NCBI GenBank assembly: GCA_036266975.1
Contig: DATAWZ010000093.1
Location: 1-15,378 of the forward strand
Source: DATAWZ01 sp036266975
Lineage (GTDB): Bacteria; Actinomycetota; Thermoleophilia; Solirubrobacterales; Solirubrobacteraceae
Direction: 5' to 3'
Length of the DNA: 15,378 nt
Position 1 is the stretch's first letter. Every line of letters starts with the position of its first letter. Shown piece by piece: positions 1 through 6,290 of this stretch. The notes beneath the pieces are model-generated. The model searched no databases. It was not told where the DNA came from and saw only the letters and a program-made list of their open reading frames with translations. The position numbers and the translations under genes were made by a program.

Positions 1-1131
1 TACTTCATCGGCCCGTTCTTCCAGCGCGGCGTGATGCTGATGGACTTCCAGGAGCACCACCACCACCGCCGGATCCTCCAGCACGCGTTCAAGCGCGAGC
101 GACTGCTGGCCTACCTGGAGGTCATGAACTCGGCGATCGCCCGCGGGCTCGCCGGCTGGCGTCCGCGCGCGGGGTTCCCGCTCTACACCGCCGCCAAGCA
201 GCTCACGCTCGATATCGCGACCGAGGTGTTCGTCGGCGGCGAGCTCGGCGCCGAGGCCGACCGCGTCAACGCGGCATTCGTCGACGCCGTCCAGGGCGGC
301 CAGGCGATCCTCCGCGCCGACGTCCCCGGCGGCACCTGGCATCGCGGCCTGCACGGCCGCCGGGTGCTCGAGGACTACTTCCGCGCCCGAATCGCTGACA
401 GGCGCGCCCACGACAGCGATGACCTGTTCAGTGTGCTGTGCCGCGCCGAGAGCGAGGACGGCGAGCGCTTCAGCGACGAGGACGTCGTCAACCACATGAT
501 CTTCACCATGATGGCCGCGCACGACACCAGCACGATCACCGTGGCCATGATGGGCTACTACCTGGCGCGCCACCCCGAGTGGCAGCAGCGCCTACGCGAG
601 GAGAGTCGAGCCCTCGGCCGCCCGACGATCGGCTACGAGGACCTCGACTCGCTGCCGGGAATGGACCTCGTCTTCAGGGAGACGCTCCGCATCAACCCTC
701 CGGTGGGAATGCTCGCCCGCCAGGCGATCGCCGACACCGAGATCGACGGCCGCTACATCCCGGCGGGCACGACGTGCATGCTCGGGGTCTACCCGACCCA
801 CCGAATGGCGCCGTGGTGGCGCGACCCGGACGTGTTCGACCCCGAGCGCTTCACCGGCGAGCGTCAGGAGGATGCCCGGCAGCGGAAGGCGTGGGCGCCC
901 TTCGGTGGGCACGTGCACAAGTGCATCGGGATGCACTTCGGCGGCATGGAGGTCAAGGCGATCATGCACCAGCTGCTGCTGCGCTGCCGCCTGACCGTGC
1001 CCGACGGCTACGAGCCCGCGATCGACTACGGCACCGGGCCGTACCCCGCCGACGGCCTGCCCATCGGCCTGCATGCGCTCGACGCCCGAGCGCGGCGTCA
1101 CTCCATGTCGGGGAGAGCGATCGGCTTGTAG
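1..1131 (+). CDS. cytochrome P450, 5'-truncated by window edge
   Basis: Heme-thiolate monooxygenase; 376 residues are visible and the N-terminus lies before the window (the frame is open from base 1). Numbering from the first visible codon, an I-helix motif Ala-Ala-His-Asp-Thr-Ser is at residues 172-177, the K-helix ExxR at Glu227-Arg230, a PERF-type motif follows (Asp-Pro-Glu-Arg-Phe), and the heme loop is Phe301-Gly-Gly-His-Val-His-Lys-Cys308-Ile-Gly310 with Cys308 as the iron ligand. The usual Gly at the fourth position of the heme loop is His304. The early stretch with His-His-His-His-Arg-Arg matches the C-helix region, so only about 60-80 residues should be missing. The overall pattern resembles CYP51/CYP120-like bacterial P450s, but the substrate cannot be told. 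The 3' end overlaps the convergent selenoprotein gene by 34 bp. Confidence 0.95.
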   Translation, partial: YFIGPFFQRGVMLMDFQEHHHHRRILQHAFKRERLLAYLEVMNSAIARGLAGWRPRAGFPLYTAAKQLTLDIATEVFVGGELGAEADRVNAAFVDAVQGGQAILRADVPGGTWHRGLHGRRVLEDYFRARIADRRAHDSDDLFSVLCRAESEDGERFSDEDVVNHMIFTMMAAHDTSTITVAMMGYYLARHPEWQQRLREESRALGRPTIGYEDLDSLPGMDLVFRETLRINPPVGMLARQAIADTEIDGRYIPAGTTCMLGVYPTHRMAPWWRDPDVFDPERFTGERQEDARQRKAWAPFGGHVHKCIGMHFGGMEVKAIMHQLLLRCRLTVPDGYEPAIDYGTGPYPADGLPIGLHALDARARRHSMSGRAIGL

Positions 1132-2282
1132 TAGTAGCCGTCGCCGACGGCCTGCAGCGTCTCCCAGAACTCGGGCGCCACGTTGAGCTCTCCGATGAGC
1201 TCCTCGGAGACGACCATGCTCTGGCGCCGGTAGTTCCACTTCCCGGGCGCGAGGGCCGTCGCCGCGCGGAAGTGGCGCTCGGCACCGGCGTGATCGGAGC
1301 GCTCCAGGCACAGGGCGCCCAGGCGCGCATGCGCCGCGGCCGTGACGTCGTCCTCGCTGGGAAGCTCCAGATGCTCGAGCACCTGCTCAGGGCTCATCAC
1401 CGCGTAGCTGTCGGCGCCGTTTTCCACCCAATCGCCGAGCGCGTCCACATAGCGCCGGCGGTTACGCGAGAGCTTGTCCCGATCCTCCTCGTCCAGCACG
1501 AACGTCTCCGTGTCGGCCGAGCGGAACGCGTCGCCGAACCCGGCCACCTCGGGGGGACGGACCATGTTCCCCTGCTCATCGATCCACACCGCCTGCGGCA
1601 CGTTGTACATGTGGAACAGGTCCGCGACCACGTGCTCGGCGTCGATCAGGCACTGGTACTCGGGCGCCTTCATCTTTCCCCAGGCCGCCTCGCTCCAGCC
1701 CATCAGCTCGCGGATCGCGTCGGGACGCTCGGCGAGGTCGGGGCATTCGATCCGCGGCCGCACCGCCGCCGCGCCGCCCGCGTCCAGGGCCACCGAGATG
1801 AAGTCGATGCCCTTGTCCTTCAGCTCGTCGTAGACCACCTGCCACACGGGCAGGTCAAAGCTGCAGCCTCAGTAGGAGCCGTAGGTGAAGAGGAACACCT
1901 TGCGGCCGAGATGGTCGGAGAGCCGATGGCGATTGCCGTCCAGGTCCGGCAGCTCGAAGTCCGGTGCCCGCCCGGAGCGCAGCGCCTCACGGCGCGCGCT
2001 GGAGGTCTCGGCGAACGCCCACGCGTGGTGCCCCTCGTCGCGCACCACGGCGCGACCCTGGGCGGCGGCGAACGCGGTCAGATCGACGCGTCCGCTCGCG
2101 TCCCGCCAGGAGCCGTCACGCGGCAGCGGCACGCACAGTTGCTCGCGACAGAGCCCCTCGGGCTTCAGCGCCCACCCGGTCGCGCCGACGACGTCGGCCG
2201 GGGACAACCACAGCCGCTCGCCGTCCTCCACGGCGTCGGCCGCAGAGTGCTGGACCGCCTCGTACAGAACGGTGACCGTCAC
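1098..2282 (-). CDS. selenocysteine-containing thioredoxin-fold (AhpC/TSA/ResA-like) redox protein, in-frame TGA = Sec
   Basis: One reading frame runs from GTG at 2282 to TGA at 1098-1100, interrupted only by a TGA at 1869-1871 that I read as selenocysteine (Sec138 of 394). On both sides the protein makes sense as one domain: Ala-Pro-Asp-Phe-Glu-Leu-Pro-Asp-Leu-Asp-Gly (typical redoxin entry), a beta strand Lys-Val-Phe-Leu-Phe-Thr-Tyr-Gly-Ser-Tyr, Sec138-Gly139-Cys140, Asp-Leu-Pro-Val-Trp-Gln, then Ile-Ser-Val-Ala-Leu-Asp and the cis-Pro region Asn-Val-Pro-Gln-Ala-Val-Trp-Ile-Asp. In Cys relatives the active site reads Cys-Gly-Cys. About 110 N-terminal residues form an extra domain, and the C-terminus is helical and TPR-like. 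I see no signal peptide. The window also encodes SelD, tRNA-Sec, SelA and SelB, and a SECIS-like hairpin follows the TGA, which makes a simple nonsense mutation unlikely. The GTG start is supported by a TATCAT box 8 nt upstream (leaderless pattern); an in-frame TTG at 2375 is less likely. Probable role: thiol-dependent peroxide or disulfide reduction in the cytoplasm; partner unknown. Confidence 0.88.
1837..1871 (-). promoter_or_regulatory. candidate bacterial SECIS element following the Sec TGA
   Basis: In mRNA sense, the UGA (1871-1869) is followed after 13 nt by a perfect 7-bp stem ACCUGCC / GGCAGGU (1855-1849 and 1843-1837) closing a 5-nt loop CGUGU (1848-1844). The distance from UGA to loop is 20 nt and there is a G in the second loop position. 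Both agree with the known loose bacterial SECIS rules (loop roughly 16-37 nt after UGA, G among the first two loop bases). The element would recruit SelB carrying Sec-tRNA. It lies inside the coding sequence, so its bases also encode Asp-Leu-Pro-Val-Trp-Gln. Confidence 0.7.
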
Positions 2283-2290
2283 GCTCCCGC

Positions 2291-2296
2291 ATGATA
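2291..2296 (-). promoter_or_regulatory. -10 box of the selenoprotein gene (leaderless)
   Basis: On the minus strand TATCAT ends 8 nt before the GTG start at 2282. This is close to the TANNNT-N6/7-start spacing of leaderless actinobacterial transcripts, so the transcript may begin at or within a base or two of the start codon. There is no well-spaced Shine-Dalgarno. No convincing -35 is seen; that position is occupied by one arm of an 11-bp inverted repeat. Confidence 0.5.
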
Positions 2297-2297
2297 C

Positions 2298-2358
2298 GCC
2301 CTGCGCAGGCCGGGCGTTCGGGTCGCCGGTGCGCGTGAGGCTGACGGCTGCGCAGGGC
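2298..2358. repeat. 11-bp inverted repeat in the divergent intergenic region, possible operator
   Basis: GCCCTGCGCAG (2298-2308) and its exact reverse complement CTGCGCAGGGC (2348-2358) are separated by 39 bp. The inner arm lies directly upstream of the TATCAT box of the selenoprotein gene, where a -35 would be. Each arm contains the self-complementary core TGCGCA. It could be a regulator site for the selenoprotein gene or both divergent units; a DNA-binding partner is not encoded nearby. Confidence 0.35.
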
Positions 2359-2401
2359 GTTGTCGCCCTCGACAAACGGCCTCGACGCCGAGAGCGCCGA
2401 G

Positions 2402-2429
2402 TTGCGGACGGGAATCACTTGGGTATGAG
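2402..2429 (+). promoter_or_regulatory. weak candidate promoter for the phosphohistidine-domain operon
   Basis: TTGCGG (2402-2407) and TATGAG (2424-2429) are separated by 16 bp. The expected transcript would have a leader of roughly 90 nt before the leader-peptide ORF at 2530, with short GC-rich hairpins around 2446-2480. Such matches arise by chance in this composition, so this is only a suggestion. Confidence 0.25.
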
Positions 2430-2529
2430 AGCGTGTGCGAGCGGAGAGCCGGTGCGGGCTCGGCCCCGGAGGCCGCGCCGCCCGGCTCGATGCCGAGGGA
2501 GCGATTCCAGCGGAATGGGAGAGGGACCC

Positions 2530-2598
2530 ATGAGCCTCACCAGGCAGCACCACCCCCCATCGAGTGTCCGGCGCGGACGGCGAGGCCCGATCCGATGA
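2530..2598 (+). CDS. candidate 22-residue Arg-rich leader peptide, translationally coupled to the next gene
   Basis: An ATG at 2530 is preceded by a strong Shine-Dalgarno GGGAG (2517-2521) at 8-nt spacing. The ORF encodes 22 residues beginning Met-Ser-Leu-Thr-Arg-Gln-His-His and ending with an Arg/Gly-rich tail, and stops at TGA 2596-2598, which overlaps the ATG of the downstream gene (ATGA). The ribosome-binding site is better than that of the following gene. This arrangement is typical of an attenuating or coupling leader peptide. It is too short for homology to help, and chance cannot be excluded. Confidence 0.45.
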   Translation: MSLTRQHHPPSSVRRGRRGPIR

Positions 2599-3305
2599 GC
2601 GAACCCCGACTGCCCTACGCCGAGGCGTGGCCGCGCGACTCGGAGTTCGAGATCGTCCAGACCTACCACTCGGCCGTGCGTGCGCTCATGGCCCAGCGGC
2701 TCGCCGACGACGGGCGGCCCTGGGAGCAGGCGGTCCTCGACCCCGCCTTCGGGCCGACCCGCGCCGACTTCGAGCGCATCGAGGCCGACGTGCTCGCGAG
2801 CGGGCGCCGCTTCGAGCCCTCCGCCACGGTCTCGCTGCGCGAGGAGCCCGAGAAGTACAACCCGCTGGCCGGGATCACCGACTCGGGCGAGCAGGTGCTC
2901 GACGAGGAGGGCCGGCGCGTGGTGGGCACGGGCGACAACGTCTTCCGCGCCAAGGCCGACATCGAGGGCACGGCCCGCTACGTGTCGGACATCGACGTGG
3001 TCATGGACATGCTCGACAACGGCGTGCCGCAGGGAACGATCGCCGTGATCGACGACTCGGGCGGCACCCTGACCGCGCCGATCCTCGGCCAGTTCACCGC
3101 GATCGTCTGCCTCGGCGGGACCACCCGCTCGCACCTGGGGATCCTGTCCCGGGAGTATTGGGTGCCGTGCCTGATGAACGCCCGTCTGGACGGGCTGGCC
3201 GACGGCGACCGGATCCTCGTGGAGTACTCGCGCCCGGCGGCGGACGCCTACGCCGACGCCGAGGCCGCCGAGGCCGCCCGTGCCCGCATCGTGAAGGTCA
3301 GCTGA
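2595..3305 (+). CDS. stand-alone phosphohistidine swivel-domain protein (PEP-utilizing enzyme mobile domain)
   Basis: A 236-residue protein whose C-terminal half is the mobile domain of PEP synthase/PPDK-type enzymes. The signature Gly-Gly-Thr-Thr-Arg-Ser-His180-Leu-Gly-Ile-Leu-Ser-Arg-Glu places the phosphorylatable histidine at residue 180 (codon 3132-3134). The ATP-grasp and PEP/pyruvate barrel domains found in full-length enzymes are absent. The N-terminal ~110 residues are not recognised. Similar stand-alone swivel subunits occur in multi-subunit synthases such as phenylphosphate synthase, so a partner kinase is expected but is not visible in this window. The ATG is overlapped by the stop of a leader ORF and has a modest GGCGAGG 9 nt upstream. 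First main gene of a three-gene operon; the next start is 12 nt after its stop. Confidence 0.85.
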   Translation: MSEPRLPYAEAWPRDSEFEIVQTYHSAVRALMAQRLADDGRPWEQAVLDPAFGPTRADFERIEADVLASGRRFEPSATVSLREEPEKYNPLAGITDSGEQVLDEEGRRVVGTGDNVFRAKADIEGTARYVSDIDVVMDMLDNGVPQGTIAVIDDSGGTLTAPILGQFTAIVCLGGTTRSHLGILSREYWVPCLMNARLDGLADGDRILVEYSRPAADAYADAEAAEAARARIVKVS

Positions 3306-3317
3306 GGAGCCGAGAAG

Positions 3318-4784
3318 ATGCCGACCTCACACAGCCAGCTGCAGATCCTGCGGGCCAACGAGTTCCTGCAGAAGGCCTCTGAGTCCTTCTACTTCCAGTG
3401 CACCACGCGGACCGTTCAGGAGTCCAAGCTCTTCCCGGTCAACCCCTACATCGCGCTCTCCTACTACCAGGCGTTCTACCGCTGGCCGGAGATGCTGCGC
3501 AAGGTCGACGCCGCGATGCCCGCGGAGGAGATCGGCGACCGCGCCCGTCAGGTCGGCTCCTACGTCAACACGATCACCATGCACCTGATCCCCCAGTTCT
3601 ACCTGGGCGCGCGACAGTTCATGATCGACATGGGGATGCTCCGGCCGACCGATGTTCTCGATGACGTGATGACCGTCCTGGACTTCGGGCAGCGCGTCAA
3701 CCTCGCCTACCACCGCGCGCACCGCGGCGTGTACCCGTCGGACCGCGGCTACCGCGACCAGGTCCACACCGCCCGCCAGACGCGGGAGCTCGAGGACGCC
3801 TGCATCGGGGTCACGCCGGGCGATCGCCTGCACACCTCGTTCGGGCGCTTCATGGCCGCGGTGTCGGCCTACGGGTTCCTCAGCCACTGCGAGTGCCGGC
3901 TGAGCTTCTGCAACCACGGTCCGTACCGCACGACCTCCGGCCACGAGATGCTCGTGCGCGACGCGCTCGACCTCGCCGAGTGTGACTACCCATGGATGGA
4001 CGGGGTCGCCTGCGAGATCGAGCACAACAACCTCACGGTCCCGGTCGTGATGCGGGACACGCACTTCAACATGGTCGATGACTGGGGGAGCTTCGAGGCC
4101 AGCCCGGCCTACGACGCGCACAACCTGGTGGCCGTCGGACTGTTCACCTCGGACCCGCTCTCGGACGGATACGTCCCGCTGAGCACCGGCAACGCGTCCG
4201 ATCTCGCCGACGAGCTCGACCAGCAGCGCGAGCGCTTCGAGCGGGCGACGGCGGCGATGTGGCGGACGATGGCCGGGTGGACCCGCGAGCAGATGATCGA
4301 TGCGGGCCTGCTCGTCTACGCGGGGGTCCTGAAGGACCTCACGCATTTCGCGGGTGTCTATGACCAGGATGAGTGGTTCACGATCGAGGACCGCGTCCAG
4401 CGCTTCCGCCCGCTGATGAACGACGAGTACGGCGGCGGGGTCATCGCCGAGCTCGTCGGCTACCTCTCGCTCAGCTCCCAGCAGCAGTCCGAGCATCACA
4501 TGCAGCGCTACACGGGCGCACGCGGCGAGATGTGGACGCCGATCCCCTACTCCGTGCTCGCCGACGAGGAGTGGACCTCGACGACTGGCCCGATCCAGAT
4601 CGGCAGCTCCTCGCTTCCGGCGAAGGCGGCGAAGTACACGACGACCCGCGGCAAGCTCACCCAGGAGGAGTACAACCAGCGGGCGCGCGACTTCAGCTCG
4701 TCCGTGCACGAGCGTCGCCACTACGACGACGACACCTACGTCAAGCATCATGCGGCCGCACTCGAGCCGCAACCCGCCGGCTGA
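3318..4784 (+). CDS. unrecognised 488-residue conserved-looking protein
   Basis: I do not recognise this family. The ORF is clearly coding: GAGGAG (3304-3309) sits 8 nt before the ATG, composition is balanced, and it is framed tightly by its neighbours. It is rich in aromatic residues (for example Tyr-Tyr-Gln-Ala-Phe-Tyr near the N-terminus), has no signal peptide, and shows no obvious membrane segments. The most striking local feature is His190-Cys191-Glu-Cys193-x4-Cys198-Asn-His200, which could bind a metal. The last ~40 residues are polar and look disordered. Position between a phosphohistidine swivel protein and a carboxyltransferase-like barrel suggests it is a subunit or catalytic partner of the same pathway; that is inference only. 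Confidence 0.85.
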   Translation: MPTSHSQLQILRANEFLQKASESFYFQCTTRTVQESKLFPVNPYIALSYYQAFYRWPEMLRKVDAAMPAEEIGDRARQVGSYVNTITMHLIPQFYLGARQFMIDMGMLRPTDVLDDVMTVLDFGQRVNLAYHRAHRGVYPSDRGYRDQVHTARQTRELEDACIGVTPGDRLHTSFGRFMAAVSAYGFLSHCECRLSFCNHGPYRTTSGHEMLVRDALDLAECDYPWMDGVACEIEHNNLTVPVVMRDTHFNMVDDWGSFEASPAYDAHNLVAVGLFTSDPLSDGYVPLSTGNASDLADELDQQRERFERATAAMWRTMAGWTREQMIDAGLLVYAGVLKDLTHFAGVYDQDEWFTIEDRVQRFRPLMNDEYGGGVIAELVGYLSLSSQQQSEHHMQRYTGARGEMWTPIPYSVLADEEWTSTTGPIQIGSSSLPAKAAKYTTTRGKLTQEEYNQRARDFSSSVHERRHYDDDTYVKHHAAALEPQPAG

Positions 4785-4794
4785 CGGGCGCCTC

Positions 4795-6255
4795 GTGACC
4801 CCGATCGAGTTCGTCGACCAGACGCTCCGCGACGGGCAGCAGAGCCTGTGGGGCATGCGCATGCGCGCGGGCCACATCCTGTCGATCGCCCCGGTGATCG
4901 ACGCGGCCGGCTACCGCGCGGTCGATCTCACCGGCTCCTCGATGTTCGAGGTGCTGGTGCGCTACCGGCGGGAGGACCCGTGGCGGGGGCTGGACGCGAT
5001 CCGCGCGGCGTTCCCGGACTCTCCCCTGCGGGCGGGCACGCGGCCCAACGGCGTCGTCGGAATGGGCATCACGCCCGACTCGGTGATCGAGCTGTGGGTG
5101 CGCACGCTCGCCCGCCACGGGATCCGCAGCCTGTGGCTGTTCGACTGTCTGCACAACGTCGAGCACCTGCTCAAGGTCGCCGACGTCGCCCGCTCGGCCG
5201 GGGTGGCGCCCTCGCCGCAGATCAACTTCTCCTTCTCCCCGGTCCACACCGATGAGTACTACGCGGGCATCGTGCGGCGGATGGTCGCCGGCGGCGACCT
5301 CGACACGATCATCCTCGGCGACGAGGCGGGTGTGCTCGGGCCCGAGCGCGCGCGACACTGGGTTCGGCTCATCCGCGAGGGCGCGCCCGGCGTGCCGCTG
5401 GAGCTGCACTTCCACAACCGCACCGCGATGGCCAACCTCAACCACATCATCGGTGTCCAGGAGGGGGCCACGATCCTGCACACGGCGGTCTCGACGATGG
5501 CCAACGGCGTCTCGATGCCCTCGACCGAGGTGACGATCGACAACATGCGCCGGCTCGGACACGAGGTCGCGATCGACGACAGCCGGCTGGCCGACGTCGC
5601 CGCGCACTTCGGGGCCCTTGCGGACCAGGAGGGATTTCCGCGCGGCGCCCCGGTCGAGTACGAGGTCGCGGCCATCCAGCAGCAGTTCCCCGGCGGCATG
5701 ATGGGCACCCTGCGCGAGCAGCTCGCGCAGGTGGGGATGACCGAGCGGCTGCCGGCGCTGCTGGAGGAGTCGATCCGCGTCCGCGAGGAGCTCGGGTGGC
5801 CGATCATGGCCACCCCGTTCTCCCAGCTCGTCGGGATCCAGGCGCTGCTGCACGTCACCCAGGAGGAGCGCTGGGCGACGATCCCCGACGAGACGATGAT
5901 GTACCTCGCCGGCTGGTACGGCACGCCGCCCGGCCCGGTCGCCCCCGAGCTTCTGGACCGCGTCTCGAGCACCCCCCGCGGCCGGGCGATCCTCGCCGCC
6001 GACGGCCCGCCGCAGCCGTCGATCGCCGAGATCCGCCGCGACTACGGCCCGCACGTCTCCGACGAGGAGCTGCTGCTGCGGTATCTGATCGCCGGGCCCG
6101 ACGTCGACGCGATGTACGCCGCCAAGGCCCCGATCGAGCCGATCCGCCCGCGTCCGGCCGCCCGGGACGAATGGCTGGCCGACCTGCTGCGCGGCTCACG
6201 CGCCCGCGCGATCAGCGTGCGCACGCCCGGGCTGCAGGTCAGCCTTCGCCGCTGA
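4795..6255 (+). CDS. HMGL-like TIM-barrel protein of the pyruvate carboxylase/oxaloacetate decarboxylase alpha type, lacking the carboxyl-lysine
   Basis: 486 residues. The N-terminus has Asp8-Gln-Thr-Leu-Arg12-Asp13-Gly-Gln-Gln-Ser, the entry motif of carboxyltransferase barrels, followed by equivalents of the conserved Glu-Asp-Pro-Trp, Leu-Phe-Asp-x-Leu-His-Asn and Tyr-Tyr segments. Metal ligands His205-x-His207 are present, as is Ser-x-Pro-Ser-Thr further on. The carboxylated lysine of the usual Lys-Asp-Met-Ala-Gly is replaced: here Gly175-Asp176-Glu-Ala-Gly179. There is no biotin carrier domain. It therefore probably performs an aldolase/lyase or decarboxylase-like reaction rather than biotin-dependent carboxylation. 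I chose GTG 4795 because homology starts immediately after it and it follows the previous stop by 10 nt; ATG 4750 in the same frame would overlap the previous gene by 35 nt and has no ribosome-binding site. Last gene of the operon. Confidence 0.85.
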   Translation: MTPIEFVDQTLRDGQQSLWGMRMRAGHILSIAPVIDAAGYRAVDLTGSSMFEVLVRYRREDPWRGLDAIRAAFPDSPLRAGTRPNGVVGMGITPDSVIELWVRTLARHGIRSLWLFDCLHNVEHLLKVADVARSAGVAPSPQINFSFSPVHTDEYYAGIVRRMVAGGDLDTIILGDEAGVLGPERARHWVRLIREGAPGVPLELHFHNRTAMANLNHIIGVQEGATILHTAVSTMANGVSMPSTEVTIDNMRRLGHEVAIDDSRLADVAAHFGALADQEGFPRGAPVEYEVAAIQQQFPGGMMGTLREQLAQVGMTERLPALLEESIRVREELGWPIMATPFSQLVGIQALLHVTQEERWATIPDETMMYLAGWYGTPPGPVAPELLDRVSSTPRGRAILAADGPPQPSIAEIRRDYGPHVSDEELLLRYLIAGPDVDAMYAAKAPIEPIRPRPAARDEWLADLLRGSRARAISVRTPGLQVSLRR

Positions 6256-6262
6256 CGCGGCG
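6247..6262 (+). terminator. GC hairpin across the stop codon, possible operon terminator
   Basis: CGCCGC (6247-6252) and GCGGCG (6257-6262) form a 6-bp stem whose loop TGAC contains the stop codon. There is no T-run after it, so factor-independent termination is doubtful. It sits between the operon end and the selD promoter. Confidence 0.3.
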
Positions 6263-6277
6263 CGTCTCCCTCACTAC

Positions 6278-6290
6278 TAGGCTGACCGCG
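6278..6290 (+). promoter_or_regulatory. leaderless promoter of selD
   Basis: TAGGCT (6278-6283) is followed by 6 nt and then the GTG start at 6290, the standard arrangement of leaderless actinobacterial genes with transcription starting at the start codon. There is no Shine-Dalgarno. A weak CTGACG (6252-6257) is a possible but rather distant -35. Confidence 0.55.

Noticed and set aside
1869..1871. Simple nonsense mutation or sequencing error in the thioredoxin-fold gene
   Set aside because: The TGA sits precisely at a redox Cys position, a SECIS-like hairpin follows, both flanks stay in one frame, and the Sec machinery is next door.
438..2294. 618-codon plus-strand ORF across the P450 and selenoprotein genes
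   Set aside because: Arg/Pro/Ala-rich translation typical of a GC-rich shadow frame; it crosses two well-supported genes.
2375..2433. TTG 2375 as selenoprotein start and TTG/GTG-type starts near 2433 for the swivel-domain gene
   Set aside because: Sequence between these and the chosen starts is not protein-like, and better-supported starts exist (TATCAT-N8-GTG; ATGA coupling).
4750..4794. ATG 4750 as start of the carboxyltransferase-like gene
   Set aside because: No ribosome-binding site, 35-nt overlap with the previous gene, and homology begins after GTG 4795; kept only as an alternative.
3327..4877. 516-codon minus-strand ORF opposite the 488-residue protein
   Set aside because: Shadow composition (Val/Arg/Asp/His-rich without motifs); the plus-strand gene has a good ribosome-binding site and operon context.
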